A stretch of DNA of 64,000 bases, taken from Augochlora pura (Eukaryota > Arthropoda > Insecta > Hymenoptera > Halictidae). Of the stretch, positions 1-11,640 are shown in pieces (the first letter of the stretch is position 1; each line of letters starts with the position of its first letter). The notes under the pieces were generated by a model. That model was not told the origin of the DNA. It ran no database searches and was given only the letters and a program-made list of their open reading frames with translations. The translations under genes were made by a program, and so were the position numbers. Location of the stretch: contig NC_135777.1 in NCBI RefSeq assembly GCF_028453695.1, positions 22,468,796-22,532,795 on the forward strand, given 5' to 3'.

Positions 1-765
1 GCGAGTAGAATTCCGTGTACACCGAGGAGAGAGAGAGCCCTCGACGCCGCCGTTTCCCGAATTCCCACCGCCTCGTCCTTTCTCCTGGAGGAGTCTAGGC
101 CCTCCAAGCCGAACCTCTTGGATCCGGGGGTCGATCCATCGCTTCGACGGCTCCTCCAGACGGTCGGCCCTCCCTTGTCGCAATCGTCGCCGGCATTCAA
201 ACGCTCCGCACAGCCTCCGACGATCAACCTTCCGCGGCATTCAAACACTTCGCGGCGACCGCGAAACTATTGGCTCCCCTCGGCCTCGTCAACCGTGGAT
301 TCGACTCGGCGACGATACTTGTGCCGGTCGCGGTCTTCGATTCGGCGCGATTACGCGTGCGTGCGGGGAAACCACTCGTGAATCTATTTGCCAGCCGCGC
401 TCGCTACGTGTTCAATTATTTAGCCGACGGGCCTTGCTCGTCGTAGCTGCGAGCGACCCCTGCGAGCTTCCACGACGAGGACGCCGAGCCCGGGAAGACT
501 GGAGAACGAATTTAGCTCGCGGTGTCTCTCGGCTTCCCACCGAGAGAAGAAGCTGCATTCTGGCCGGGTCGATTGCTCCGCGTCGAATCGATGACGTGCG
601 CGCTGAATAGAAACGTTTAGGGTGGTTCTTGATCGAGAGCTTTTCAATTCAGCGACGTCGTGGCTTCTGTAATTTTTATATGGCTGGTAGGGTGTATTGT
701 CGGACGCCGTTGGGACTCTTGAGGAGGCTTGGGGTTAACCCGAGGTCAACCATTCAGTGGTTAGT
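1..765. other. GC-rich non-coding sequence
   Basis: CpG-rich sequence with no recognisable gene. An 87-codon plus-strand frame (118-381) and a 75-codon minus-strand frame (420-647) are open, but neither resembles a known protein, and both have the Arg/Ser-rich composition expected of CpG-rich DNA read at random. I see no RNA gene or mobile element here. Confidence 0.6.
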
Positions 766-965
766 GGATACGATTTGAAAATTGATACGATATGATTTTA
801 ATTCTGCTACGATATGATTTTAATTTTGCTATGATACGATTTTAAAATTGATTTGATATGATTTTAAAATTGAATTGATATGATTTTAATTTTGCTATGA
901 TACGATTTTAATTTTGCTACGATACGATTTTAAAATTGATTTGATATGATTTTGATTTGATAAAG
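766..965. repeat. AT-rich minisatellite, ~20-22 bp unit
   Basis: About nine imperfect copies of a unit resembling TGCTACGATACGATTTTAA, with variants ATTGATTTGATATGATTTT. Copies differ by A/T substitutions and small indels. The array is sharply bounded by GC-rich sequence on the left. Confidence 0.9.
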
Positions 966-1059
966 ATCCTTTTTAATCGATTTTAATATTAATTGTTACT
1001 TTTGCAGAAGGTTAAATAAAAGGTATAGCAAGGCTGCTGGTGGAGTCAAATCGATAGTT

Positions 1060-1520
1060 GAGGTGAATTTTGAGATATGTTCTCGTGGGGCTATTTTTGT
1101 GAAACTTAGCTGAAATGAAAGCGAAAAGTGTCCATTTTAAGACAGAGTAGGTGAGATTATAATAGAATGACGAGATCATTTCGAGAAATTAAAAGAAATC
1201 GACCTCTAAAGTCATGGAATTTACAAGATTTAGAAATCTTCAGATAAATTTCAAGATACGTTTCCATGGAGCTATTTTAATGAAACTTAGCTGAAACGAA
1301 AGCTGAAAGTGTCTACTTCAACGTAGGGTAGATGAGATTGCAATAGACTAACGAGACAATTTATAAAAATTGAAAGAAGCCACCCTTTGACGTCATGGAA
1401 TTTACAAGATTTACAAATCTTCAGATAAATTTCAAAATACATTCCCATATAGCTAATTGCATGCAATTTAGCTGAAATGAAAGCTGCAAGTCTCTCCTTT
1501 AAAACGAGGTAAATTAAATT
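1060..1520. repeat. Diverged tandem repeat, 181-bp period, ~2.5 copies
   Basis: The anchor GTCATGGAATTTACAAGATT occurs at 1211 and 1392, giving a period of 181 bp. The anchor AACTTAGCTGAAA recurs upstream at a matching spacing, and a third partial copy follows. Copies are roughly 75-85% identical by eye. The phrase 'aagctgaaag' also occurs in the 190-bp array at 49.0-49.7 kb, so the two may be distant members of one satellite family; that link is inference. Confidence 0.85.
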
Positions 1521-2702
1521 AATAAATAAAATGAATATAAAAAAGCGATCGATTTAATAAAACATCGTGGCGCGGTAAAGCACCGCTCCAGAAACGAAAA
1601 AATATGGAAATACACGGAATCGTGAGAACGCAAAATCACACGACGATAAATAATCGGGACGAACGATCGCGATTCCCCTGACCAGCCAGGCGTCTATTCA
1701 TTTAGAGCCGAATCGGTTGCCCGTACAAATACGTGAAACGATCCGTCGCGGGAACCGCGGCGCGCACGTGCGTCGCGTTCAATTAGACCTCGAATTCTTG
1801 CGATAGTTAAGCGTCTCGTCCGGGCCATCGATCTCCCGGTGTCCCCGCGGAGAAAAACCGGCGTGAAAAAAACGGGAAGAGAGAGCGAGAGAGAGACAGA
1901 GAGAGTAGGAGAGAAAAAACGTAGAAAGACAGCGGGAGCAAAAAGTGGCATCGAAACGAGCAATCGAGTTAGGTCGCGGCGTCCGGGGCACGGCTCACGA
2001 AACACAGCGGGTTTTAATTAAAATCGTGGACGCGGCTTTTTGTCGCCGGGTAGTAGAGGGGGGGGATGGAAAGAGGGGAGAGAGAGAGGGAGGACCCGGG
2101 AAGAGCAACTCGTGAGAACGAGGAATTGAAGACACCGTGAACCGGGGGGGGGGGGGGGGGCGACCACCGCGGGCGCGGCTCTCGAAAACGCGGATGACCG
2201 GGTCCGCGGAAGAGCGGCAAAAGGGTCCATTAATTGGCCGAATCGGTGACACGGGAGATACAATTAGCACGGTGCGGGTGCACACGCGAGTGACCGGACA
2301 ACAGAGACGTTCATTTCGAGCGAACGAGTTCGCGCCGGCGTGTAATTGCCGCGGTTTTACCGGGCGGCCGGGGTGCCGAGTACGCCGCCGTGCCCGCTCC
2401 GGGCGTAGAGGGTCGGGCAAGGACGAAACGTTTGAAACCGGTGACACGATTGAATCTCAAAGGGTATCGGCGGTCGGGGGACCCCGAGACGGATGTTGTG
2501 GGTGGACGCAGTCTTCGACAAACATCAATATCACGGTGACCGATCCTCTCGGATCCTGCTCCCGAAGACTCCGACAACTCGCTGATTTTCACGCGACACA
2601 ATAGCGAACGCATCCCACGTTGACCACCTCTTTATCAAATTATTCTATTCGATTCGATTCAACTGGGAAAATTACGCTTGCGACGTCAATTTGTTCAATA
2701 TC
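1521..2702. other. GC-rich non-coding block with purine tracts
   Basis: No gene is recognised. It contains an interrupted GA-rich tract at about 1878-1918, a second GA tract near 2076-2095 and a long G run. The frames open on both strands (for example 1995-2447 minus and 2137-2604 plus) overlap each other and look like CpG-rich random frames. Confidence 0.55.
2144..2160 (+). repeat. poly-G tract, 17 nt
   Basis: An uninterrupted run of 17 G. It has G-quadruplex potential on the plus strand. Homopolymer length is prone to sequencing error. Confidence 0.9.
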
Positions 2703-2975
2703 CTAACGCTTCGCGAATTGTAATAAAATTAGGGTCAATGACAAAGAAATTTAGTTTTGTGCGAATAGAGTATTTTTCTGTAGCGGACTGCGTTATCTCT
2801 GCTTTCAAATATTCGTCATATTCTCCAGATCTGGTATCTTCAAATTATTATTCACTCCAGTCTTTATACAATTTTTTGTCGACTTTGATAACAGAAAAAT
2901 TTGATTTCGCCGTAGAAGAAATTAATGATATCTCTGTCACGAGTCTGACTCGTTATTATAATGCAAGGTGTTAAA
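2703..2975. mobile_element. Decayed TTAA-terminated element (family 3)
   Basis: The right end is well supported. The sequence ending in GCAAGGTGTTAA at 2975 aligns over about 80 bp with the right part of the element at 46914-47128, sharing ATTTGATTTCG, AGAAGAAAT and GACTCRTTATTATA. The left end, CTAACGCTTCGCGAATTG at 2703, looks like a mutated TTAACCCTTTGCG end, which is less certain. The layout fits a piggyBac-type non-autonomous element inserted at TTAA. It overlaps the mariner-like reading frame. Confidence 0.5.
2810..2971 (+). pseudogene. Mariner-like transposase C-terminal remnant
   Basis: A plus-strand frame open from 2678 contains YSPDL with its Asp at 2828-2830, followed by S-N-Y-Y and then SLYNFL. 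This matches the pattern around the third catalytic Asp of mariner (DD34D) transposases, where a YSPDL..SDY block is followed by SL.NFL and then a KFDS/EE stretch. Here KFDF..EE also follows at the expected spacing. Only this short C-terminal piece is present; the first two catalytic Asps, the DNA-binding domain and the terminal repeats are not seen. It is a fragment with no coding capacity. The similarity is recognised from family knowledge, not from a search, and the downstream half also aligns to a TTAA-element end, so part of the match could be coincidental. Confidence 0.5.
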
Positions 2976-3477
2976 GCCGAACGTCGCAGCTTTGAAAAAT
3001 GAAAAACCGAACATGTACGCGAAACAATGTTGCGAAGAAAGAAATCGCGGTCGATTGATTCATCGCGGCGCGCCGCGGCGGTCCGTCGTGGCCTCGGTGA
3101 GCAAAGATTAACGAAGCGTCGGATAATTGCGCGGCTCTCATTAGCACGTCTATCCATCGTCTCGGAACTGGACCAGAGGAGATGAATGGGCTTGCTCGCC
3201 GGCGAGCGTGGCGAGAAAGAGAGAGAGAGGGGATTGCGAGCGTGGCTAAAGAGGATTCGCGTGTTCCGTCTAGTAATTAGTAGAGATGCGGAGAGGGCGG
3301 AGGCCCGCGGTCCGCGGATATCAAGTAGCCCTTCGTGCAAACCGTGTAAAAAGCTTTCAGCGAACGGGCAAAGCAAACATCGGTCACGAACGGATAGACA
3401 CACCGCGTTCCTCTTTCCCTTATCCCCTCTCCTTCGTTGTCCTCTCTCGAGGTACCGAGATCTGCTAATTGTTCTTC
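2976..3477. other. GC-rich non-coding block
   Basis: CpG-rich sequence with a short GA tract near 3217-3230. Frames are open on both strands without recognisable domains. No gene called. Confidence 0.5.
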
Positions 3478-3895
3478 AGATCAGAGTCTTCTTTTGGGGT
3501 ACAGGATTTTTTTATTTTTGCGCTATGCTGAACTCTGGCCTTTGGCCTCTTCTTCTTGTTTTTAGGATTTCCTGGATTTTTGTCGTACGCTGATCTTTGA
3601 CCTTTGGTCTCTTCTTCTCGGGGTTTAGGATTTTCTTGATTTTTTTACTATGCTGATCTTTGACCTGTATCCTCCTCTTTTTGGGGTCTAGGATTTTCTT
3701 GATTTTTGTACTATGCTGATCTTTGACCTCTATCCTCTTCTTCTTGGGGTCTAGGATTCTCTTGATTTTTTACTATGCTGATCTTTGACCTCTGGTCTCT
3801 TCTTCTTGCCTCTAGGATTTTCTGAATTTTTATCCTACGCTGAGCCTTGACCCCTGTCCTCTTCTTCTTGCCTCCAGGATTTTCTAAGACTTAGT
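3478..3895. repeat. Minisatellite, ~62-bp unit, 7 copies
   Basis: The anchor AGGATTTTCTTGAT (with variants) occurs at about 3503, 3564, 3627, 3690, 3753, 3813 and 3876, giving spacings of 60-63 bp. Each unit also carries CTATGCTGATCTTTGACCT and a pyrimidine-rich CTCTTCTTCTTG block. The first and last copies are the most diverged. Confidence 0.93.
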
Positions 3896-4580
3896 ATCGC
3901 CTAGCACAAGAGAGCATAAGCGTATTAACCGGAACAATATAATATATTATATTAAAATTATACCATAATTCATCACAAGTCCCCTGACACTCTCCAACCA
4001 GGTCACCAAATCTCTCCTCGCCTCTTCCTTCGCCATGCGCCGTCTCCTCAGCAAGAATCCAAGAGGATCTCGTGCCCGAAGAACCGGCCACACGTGCGGC
4101 CACAGTGGGACGCCTTCCGCCGAAGGGCTCTGGCACACTTTCGGCCTCCCCATCTCTCTCCTCAAGGGCTGCCGCGGTTCTGCGCCCGACATCAGGCTCG
4201 ACGACAATTTTATTTCTCCTTATCGGCAGCACGTGGCAACGATCCTACGCCGCCGCGGCCGTTACTCGCGCTTTCTTCGGCGGCCCTTGATATATTGCCA
4301 CTCTCGCTTTCGCGCTTGCCGCTTGATTAATGGCGGGGTGAAAGGCTCGCGCGACGCGTCCCATCGATTTTCGATCAGCTTCCGTTCTCTAGCCAGTTTC
4401 CACGCTGTACGGTGAACCTCGGTGGGGGGATGGGGAGCGGCAGGAAGGAGCAGCCACGCTGAAAGAAGCATAATATATTTGAGTGATATAAACGGCACGG
4501 AGCTGGCTGCCGTTTCCAATATTGTGGGACCTATGACCGAGGTCGCCCCGCGGTCTTTGCCCCCTAGCATTTGCAGAGCT
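3896..4580. other. Mixed-composition non-coding sequence
   Basis: AT-rich for about 60 bp, then GC-rich. The segment 4020-4260 is open on several frames of both strands, but none resembles a known protein. Nothing else is recognised. Confidence 0.5.
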
Positions 4581-4818
4581 TTAACCCCTTGCGCTGTAGT
4601 AACGAGGCAGAGTTATGATAGAACAATGGTATGAATATTATTAATTTTTTCCACAGCGAAATAAAGAGAAATTCTACTCTTATCAAAGTCTAGAAAAATA
4701 TAGGAGACAATTTAAATTTTTATTAGACAATTGAAAGGAATAAAAATTGTCTGGTCTTACTATTAGAAATAAATGCCAATCGACGCAGCGCAGAAGGAAT
4801 CGTAGTGCAAGGGGTTAA
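4581..4818. mobile_element. TTAA-terminated element (family 2), 238 bp
   Basis: The left end reads TTAACCCCTTGCGCTGTAG. The reverse complement of the right end reads TTAACCCCTTGCACTACG. The terminal inverted repeat is therefore about 15 bp with one mismatch, flanked by and including TTAA. The interior is AT-rich and non-coding. TTAA ends plus a CCC-starting inverted repeat are the signature of piggyBac-type insertions, so this is best read as a piggyBac-like non-autonomous element. A second copy of its right half is at 42640-42805. Confidence 0.75.
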
Positions 4819-5730
4819 ATAATTACGCTCACTGAAATTGACGGACCTCTGGTGTCTTTTATTTATCATTTATCAACGATAACCGCTCTATTTTCTATCT
4901 GTAGTAGTAGTTAATCCTTAACGATCCAAGTCGCTATATTATACGGCAAAAAGCTGTATAACTCGTGGCAGAAAATTTTGGAAATATTGCCGCGACAATT
5001 TGGATGACAATATACAATGAATTTTCGTAAAGTCGCGCGTCGACGAAAACCGGACGCTATCGTCGCTAGCCCGGAGCGACTGGCGCTCCTCGGGCGACAT
5101 AGAAGAAGCGCAAGATCGCTCCGTGCCACTCAAACGGTTGAGGGAAGAAGCCGGTGGCACGTATCGCGGGGAAAATTGAACGTCACCGGCGGTCTTCCTC
5201 TTCGGGACACCGGCAGCGTCGTCTGGATGGAGGACGGGGCACGTAAGTAACGCGGCGTCGCGTCGCCCCGCGTTGCCGCCTCGCCTCCGGAGTACGTAAA
5301 TCTCGGCGGGCTGGTACCGGAACTCGCTTAGCGGCAGATTTAGTACGAGGCGTCGACTCCGCCTAGAAACCGCGGCGGTTCGAGTTAAATGGTTTATGCA
5401 AGACCGAACGAAGCCGGTAATGAAGTTCTCCCGCCAAACCAACGTGTACAAGGATAATCTACGGTGGTCCCGATTTATCGTCCGTTTATAATGCGTTTAC
5501 CCCCGCGGGGGCACGCCCGTGCGCGACCGCCCTCTCTATGCCCGTTGCTTTTAAGTGGACCGCGCGCGACGATTTCGTGGTTCACCGGGTGACCGGCATA
5601 TTTAACCGTCAACCCGGTCGCATCTGATTGGCACGCGGTTACCGATGACTCTTGAACCGACTCCTGGGAACCCTCGAGACGATCTGGAAGAAAGGGGAAG
5701 CTTAATTGAATTTTCGAGACAATAGCGTAT
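4819..5730. other. Non-coding, AT-rich then GC-rich
   Basis: AT-rich to about 5030, then CpG-rich. A 170-codon minus-strand frame (4939-5451) overlaps plus-strand frames and shows no known domain. No feature is supported. Confidence 0.5.
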
Positions 5731-5942
5731 GTATAGGTGTAATATATAATATTTGCAAGATTAAGAAGGGAATTTATTGAGCATTTTTTAAAGCTTAGAC
5801 ATGCGTAATAATATATTTCAATTTTAAGTTAGGAATGTATAGGTGTAATATATAATATTTGCAACATTAAGAAGCGAATTTATTGAGCACTTTTTAAAGC
5901 TCAGACATGCGTAATAATATATTTCAATTTTAAGTTAGGAAT
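5731..5942. repeat. Tandem duplication, 106-bp unit, 2 copies
   Basis: GTATAGGTGTAATATATAAT occurs at 5731 and 5837. The two copies run to TTTTAAGTTAGGAATG and differ at only a few positions, so the duplication is recent. Confidence 0.95.
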
Positions 5943-8900
5943 GAGAAAAAGTATATTTCGAAAAATTGACAGGCACTGTAAAAGCATTGCAAAAGCATTG
6001 TCCAGTAAACTCTTCCATGCGATAAAATATTCAAAACATGCTCCATTGGTTTCGAAAGGCGCGCGAATACTTTGTACACCGTGTCCGACAAACATTCGCG
6101 CAAATCCCCGGAGAATTGCGGATCGAATATTCTACACCCTGTAAAACTTGCGCGGAGGACGCACGAAGGGTTCCGTAGAATTTGTTTGAAGAACCTCCGA
6201 GATCGGCCGAAGGAGGTACCCGCGAGAGGCGTAGGTCCGTCAAAGGAGCCACGGAGGGAGCGGGAAGATTGTCAAAGGGAGCCTGGCAGGAGAGAGAAGC
6301 CTCAAAGAGGTAGAACTCGGTCGAACAATACGACCACGCGCGCGCGCGGATCGCGATAGCATAAAAATCACGGTATAAAGAGGCGGGGAGGGGGGGGGGA
6401 GAGAGAGAGAGCTTTCAATTCGGGAGGGTGGCTTTGGCGTATCGGAGTCGGCGGAGCTAATTTTTGCGAGTCTCTCGAAAATTTTGGGTCTCCCGGCCGC
6501 GACGATCGAATCCCATTTACCAGATTGGGAAGCCGCGGAACGCGGGTGGGGTGGGGGGGGATTCTCGTTCTCGATACCAAAGCGAACGCGAGCGACGGGG
6601 GGGGGGGGCGCGCGTCGCGATCGCGAGAGAGAGAGAGGTGGGGGGGAGCGGCGCAATCCTCATTTCCTGAAGGTCCGTGGCCGGGCAACAAATCGTGATA
6701 CAGGAAGCCAACCCCTTTTAGCGCTCCGCGGCGCAGCCAATATCTCCGCCGCCCTGCTTAGCCTGTTTCACGCTCCGGATGGCACGAGGTCATTTCGAGG
6801 TAGATCGCTCTACGAAATTGAACGTCACCGTCGCGTCGCACGTGTCGCGTCTACCTTGCCACCTCCCCCCTCGTTCACGGCCACCGTCGGAGATAAGCCT
6901 ACGCCGGAGACAATTCGGTGTCGCTGAGCCGACGGTTACGATTCACGCGTTTCTGTTCGCCCGAACCGTGTCGGCTTCTCGGTGTCTCTTCGGACCCTTC
7001 GCATCCCTCGGCGAAGCCTCCGCGTGACGACGATGTTTGGACAGGCTGTTTCGAAAGTCTATTTTCTACTGTTTCGAGAAAATTGAAGGGTTCGATATTG
7101 GTCAGTTCGAGAATGTTAACGCTAGAAAGACGGGAACTTGAAGACGGGAAAATAACTGCTTTTCGGCAATATAGGTATAACACACATATATATACCGGAA
7201 ATGAAGGAGGGGGCGGGCGGAGGCAACAACAATGATTAATAAAAGCATTTATATGTTGTAGAAAAGGTCACGAAATTATAAGAAGCTGTGTCATTATTTA
7301 CATAATTATTTTTCTAATTGAAATTGAAAAGCAGTCAAAATGACTTGCTTAGGCAATCTAGTGTTAATTAATTATGTCGAAGCCAACTGTGATCGAACTC
7401 TGTCAACTCTGACACTGTGCTTCGACTAATTTGTCAATATATAATTCGATAACATTAATATCTTTTAGCCGAATTTAATCGAGGTAATATATATTTATGG
7501 GTTATGAATGGACTCGGGTTATTTTCATATTCGTTCAGTGATTCGATTGATTTGGTTGAACTCTGTGACAGTAACTTCCCAGCTGGAACAATTTTAATAG
7601 AAAAATTCAAGCTGACTCATCAACATCATATCGTCGAAAATACAGACATCCAACTGCAACTAAATACAACGTCAATTCTTCCAAACTTTCGTCGAGAGTT
7701 TAAAGTTCTCTCTTGCCAAGAGAAGAAATAAAACCGTGGGCTAAAATAAAAATGTAAGCTCTCCTCGGTTATGAGATCAACCATGCTGCCGGGTATCGCG
7801 GCCCGACTATCCCGTAGGGGATAAAATATACAAAGTTCGTTGGTCCGTCGCGAAACAACCCCGTTAAGCCCCCCGATATCGTCGGGCAGAGGCGGAAACG
7901 TATCGAGAGAGAGCGAGAGAGAGGGAGAGATGGGTGTCGAGTGGCAGCCGAAGGAAAATCCTCGCGACAGTTGTCCGACGAGCGTAAATCTCTCTCCGGA
8001 GCGGTTTTTACGGGGCGTCGTTGCCGGCCCAGGGGCTGGATTATTCCGTGCACGCGTGAGAAGGCAGAGCCCCCGCTGCACCCCGTTCAACGTGCTCGCC
8101 ACCCCTTTACCCCCCGGGTTTCGCCCCGTGCTCTTCACGCCCCCGCTCTTTCATTATCCGGCGAAAGAAGGCCGTGGAGAGGCCCCTCGAGTCGAGACCA
8201 CCGCAGATGTGCCTCGAAATTAGACGACCTCGTCGAATCGAAAAAACACCAGACGCGCCCGTTCACCGCGGCGCGCAACCTCGTTGCCCCGCTGAAAAGA
8301 TGTACCGCACCGGAAAGCGAACTCGCATTTAAACGGAGCCGGGCTCGTTAACCGGCCGCCGCGCCCCGCTTTATCCGTTTTCACGCTCCGCGCGCCCGTG
8401 GATCTCCGCGGATTCGGCAGATGTCCTGCGGCGACGCCGCCGCCGCGCCGATTCCCTTCGCTGGGGGATGGTCCGCGATAAACTATAAGCGGCCGTAATG
8501 TTCACTCGCTGAAAAGTCGATCCTGTCGAAAAATCTTAGTTCACCGAAAATCATCATCAGAACGATGGAGAGCCTGCAAAATTAAAGAAGCTGCAATCAC
8601 AGCACTGCGGCTGTTATATTACATACCATTACATTGCAACAAATATTGTAACAGAGTCGTCCAATTTCTTTTTATTTCTATATATTTTAGTATATTAATT
8701 GTAGCCACCTTTCAAGATTGTTGTTGAACGTGCCGCGTTTTCTTTCTGCGACACCAAGCTCTGTGCGATGCTACGGTCACTTATTATTTACACTGCGCGC
8801 TCTCTATCGTTGTCAACCCCTTTTGTTCTCCTTCATTAAAATCTACTCCGAATAAACCACGCTTGTTTCACGGCCTGTCTTAAATTCCTTTTAATAGAAG

Positions 8901-9024
8901 CCACCCTCAACCCAAAAACATCAATTGTTTGAGAAATCACTGAACATCGCCCTCATAAAATTAGATTTTTTTTTTTTTCTTAGATACTTCACGTCTCATC
9001 AGCTAAAAAATAAAATAACAAAAT
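5943..9024. other. Non-coding block, GC-rich with AT-rich centre
   Basis: No gene is recognised in about 3 kb. It contains short G runs at 6390-6399 and 6597-6608, GA tracts near 6400 and 7905-7930, an AT-rich stretch at about 7140-7700 and a CpG-rich part at 7780-8480. The segment 8585-8672 is a diverged copy of the sequence at about 9113-9206 (shared ATATTGTAACAG and GTCCAATT). A TATA-like string lies at about 6373 but has no supporting context. Confidence 0.5.
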
Positions 9025-9206
9025 CACATTTATAAAATTACAAATCTGCAATTACGGCAATTCGACTATTATATTACGCTATATTACGTTTATAAAAATG
9101 ACATTTATAAAATTACAGAGCTGCAATTACGGCAATTCGACTATTATATTACGCTATATTACGCTATTGCATCGCGATGGATATTGTAACAGCGTTGTCC
9201 AATTCC
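9025..9206. repeat. Tandem duplication, 75-bp unit, 2 copies
   Basis: TATAAAATTACA starts at about 9031 and again at 9106. Each copy continues into GCAATTACGGCAATTCGACT and TATTACGCTATATTACG. A further diverged copy lies at 8585-8672. Confidence 0.88.
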
Positions 9207-9550
9207 CGGATTAAACGCGGCGCAGGACGACGCCGACGGGGGTTGGTCGGCGCGTCGAAATACCGTCGCGTGCCGATGTAAAGAAAGTTGGAAATCCTCG
9301 TCGTTGGGCCGACGACGACGACGCCGGGGCTTATCGCAGCCGGGTGGAACGTTATCGGGCGCGGGTTATCCCTGAAAATCCGCGGAATAGACCCCGGGCC
9401 CGTAAGCCGGCCGACCGTGGCACCAACCCGTGGCCCGTAACCTTAACGGAAAATCGAAGCTGCTTACCATAAAGTCACCCTAAAGCACCGAATCCCGCGC
9501 GTCCTTCCGCTTCCACCCCGGTTCACGGGATTGAAAAAGCGTCCGGGATC

Positions 9551-9585
<35 letters not shown>

Positions 9586-9595
9586 TTCTCTCTCT
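9551..9595 (+). repeat. (TC)n microsatellite
   Basis: About 45 nt of CT/TC with three TTT interruptions. A weaker TC tract follows at about 9866-9890. Confidence 0.95.
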
Positions 9596-10059
9596 ATGGG
9601 CTGCAACGGTGCAATCTCTTCCTCCGTCCCCCGTTTCGGGTAAGAAACGCGCGCGACGCGACGAAAGGAACGCCGGCACAGTAGAGAAGGTCGACAAAGG
9701 GACCCCATGCTCGCGAAATATCGCGGCCAGCCGACCCTGCGCACCACCCCTTCCCCCCCTCTGTTACCGCCTGGTAAACTATCGCTTCCGATAACTGCAA
9801 GATACGGCCAAGGTTTACGGTGACCACAGGTTGCCGCGCGAATAAAGCCCGTTCTCAGGGGCCGTTCTCTCTCTTTCTCTCTCTTTCGCCACTCCGTGCT
9901 TACCTATGGAAAATCTGCGGCGACGCGTTCTACGACCACTTTTTCCACGACTCAATCCCTCAAACGTGAAGACGCGTGTACTTTTTGCATAAATATTGTT
10001 ATTTAAGGCTGTGGAAAATTGCTTTGGTATCTATAATATTTTCTGTTAATTTTAGGGAG
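9596..10059. other. Non-coding GC-rich sequence
   Basis: GC-rich to about 9970, with a short TC tract near 9866-9890, then AT-rich. No gene or element is recognised. Confidence 0.5.
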
Positions 10060-10200
10060 AGTATTTCTGACATATTATATATTATTATATATTATTATAT
10101 ATTATCTGACATATTATATATTATTATATATTATCTGACATATTATATATTATTATATATTATCTGACATATACATATTATATTATATATATTTCTGACA
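10060..10200. repeat. AT-rich minisatellite
   Basis: TCTGACATATTATATATTAT recurs four to five times with variable numbers of ATTATAT sub-repeats. Confidence 0.9.
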
Positions 10201-10639
10201 GACGTATTTTTGTTGTTAAACATTATCGAGGGAGATTGTATTTTTTGTTTAAGCATAAAAGTATCGTTAAAACTGTCGCAATGAACGGCCGCGCCGCAGA
10301 AGCGAGACGCGCGACGCTGTCTCTTCAACGCGCAGCGAAATCGGCGGAGTTTCCGCCGCGGTCGATTGATCGCCGTATTAATTGCGGGAATGTTACACGA
10401 GCGGAACCCGCCCCGTGTTCGCCGGCCGGATTTCGCGGAAACGTGTAGGAAGGGTGCATCGCGGGGGGGAGGGTGGGGAGGGTAAGTTTGTTTGAATGAA
10501 AACTCGTTACAGTTCGGAGACGGCGGAGCGAGGGAAGTTGCCGGAGTAATAATCCGCAAAGTGATTACTATTTAGAGTAAATGGCAGTCATTATTCGGGC
10601 ATGTTTCGCCGTCAGCTCGGCGCGTACAGATACGAGCAA
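10201..10639. other. Non-coding sequence
   Basis: A GC-rich core at about 10280-10560 lies between AT-rich edges. A 70-codon frame on the plus strand and a 138-codon frame on the minus strand overlap here without known domains. Confidence 0.45.
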
Positions 10640-10665
10640 CTCTCTCTCTCTCTCTCTCTCTCTCT
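10640..10665 (+). repeat. (TC)n microsatellite
   Basis: About 13 uninterrupted CT units. Confidence 0.95.
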
Positions 10666-10827
10666 GTTCCTCTCTGTTCCGCGAGAGACGGCTGTCGCAG
10701 AATTGGAAACTCGCTGACTATTCCAGCTCGCGAACGATAATTGAAAATCCACGCAGTGAGTACGAAAGCGTGTTGTTTTATTGTCGACCGAGTGATTTCT
10801 TTTTCTCGCGCGACAAATCGGGGTTCG

Positions 10828-11132
10828 TTAACCCTTTGACTACTGTCGGCGCCTATTGGCGTCCGACACACGTTGGCTTCCCGGAGCTGTAGGCGCCAAT
10901 AGGCGTCAAGATCAAATTTCCACCCCGTTTATTATTAAATTTGATTAATTATATATCGTGCAATATTTATGTTATATATTGTAAAAAATCTTAATATTAT
11001 TCTTCACTTCAAGTAATATTGGTTCAATGTAACAGAATTCGATATTTTAAATATTTTAATATACTTCCTCAGAAACGCGTGTCTAACGAAAAACTACGGC
11101 CGTGCCAAAGTCTGCCGTGGCCAAAGGGTTAA
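10828..11132. mobile_element. TTAA-terminated element (family 5), 305 bp
   Basis: The left end is TTAACCCTTTGACTACTG. The reverse complement of the right end is TTAACCCTTTGGCCACGG. Thirteen terminal bases match with one purine difference. Just inside the left end, GGCGCCTATTGGCGTC occurs at about 10849 and GGCGCCAATAGGCGTC at about 10892, so the motif is repeated in inverted orientation around a short spacer. The remaining interior is AT-rich and non-coding. I read it as a piggyBac-like non-autonomous element. Confidence 0.75.
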
Positions 11133-11433
11133 ATCGGAGGGAGATCCAGGTCTGTCTCCATTGACTTTCGTCGGCAGGAAACGGGCGCGTAGCATCCGTC
11201 GATTAAATATCATTCGTCGATTAAACATCGCCGGCGGCGGCGGCCGGCAATTGTGCAATTTTCCGTGAAAATATCGTCCATTAATTCGACGGGCCGCGCG
11301 AACGATTTCGGGGTGGTGAAAGCGTGACCGAGAAGAATGTAATGCTCGATAATGCAATAGCGAAAATTGCGAGCGTGCGGCGTGCAGGAAAGTTTAGCCC
11401 TCGTTAAAAAGCGCTCGCAGGAACGACCGCCGG
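11133..11433. other. Non-coding sequence
   Basis: GC-rich sequence with a GGCGGCGGCGGCC stretch near 11230. Nothing is recognised. Confidence 0.45.
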
Positions 11434-11485
11434 TAGAGAGAGAGAGAGGAGAAAGCGAGAGAGAGAGAGAGAGAGGGAGAGAGGG
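11434..11485 (+). repeat. (GA)n microsatellite, interrupted
   Basis: About 50 nt of AG/GA with GG and AAAGC interruptions. Confidence 0.93.
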
Positions 11486-11608
11486 ATGGCTGACGGGTAA
11501 CTGTAAAAGTTCGCGATGTGTGGGGAAAAAATCGAGGGTCGAACGCGCGTTGTGGGGAAACGAAGGCAAAACCAGAAAAGTTCGACTATTCCGCTACTGG
11601 CGCGACGC

Positions 11609-11640
<32 letters not shown>
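11609..11640 (+). repeat. (GA)n microsatellite
   Basis: About 16 AG units with one AAA interruption. Confidence 0.95.

Noticed and set aside
1171..1190. GAGATCATTTCGAGAAATT resembles the start of the bantam microRNA
   Set aside because: The match stops after the seed region, there is no matching hairpin, and the sequence belongs to the 181-bp tandem repeat.
8690..8900. A possible solo LTR fragment with an AATAAA signal near 8850
   Set aside because: I could not define TG...CA boundaries, a target-site duplication or a second copy.
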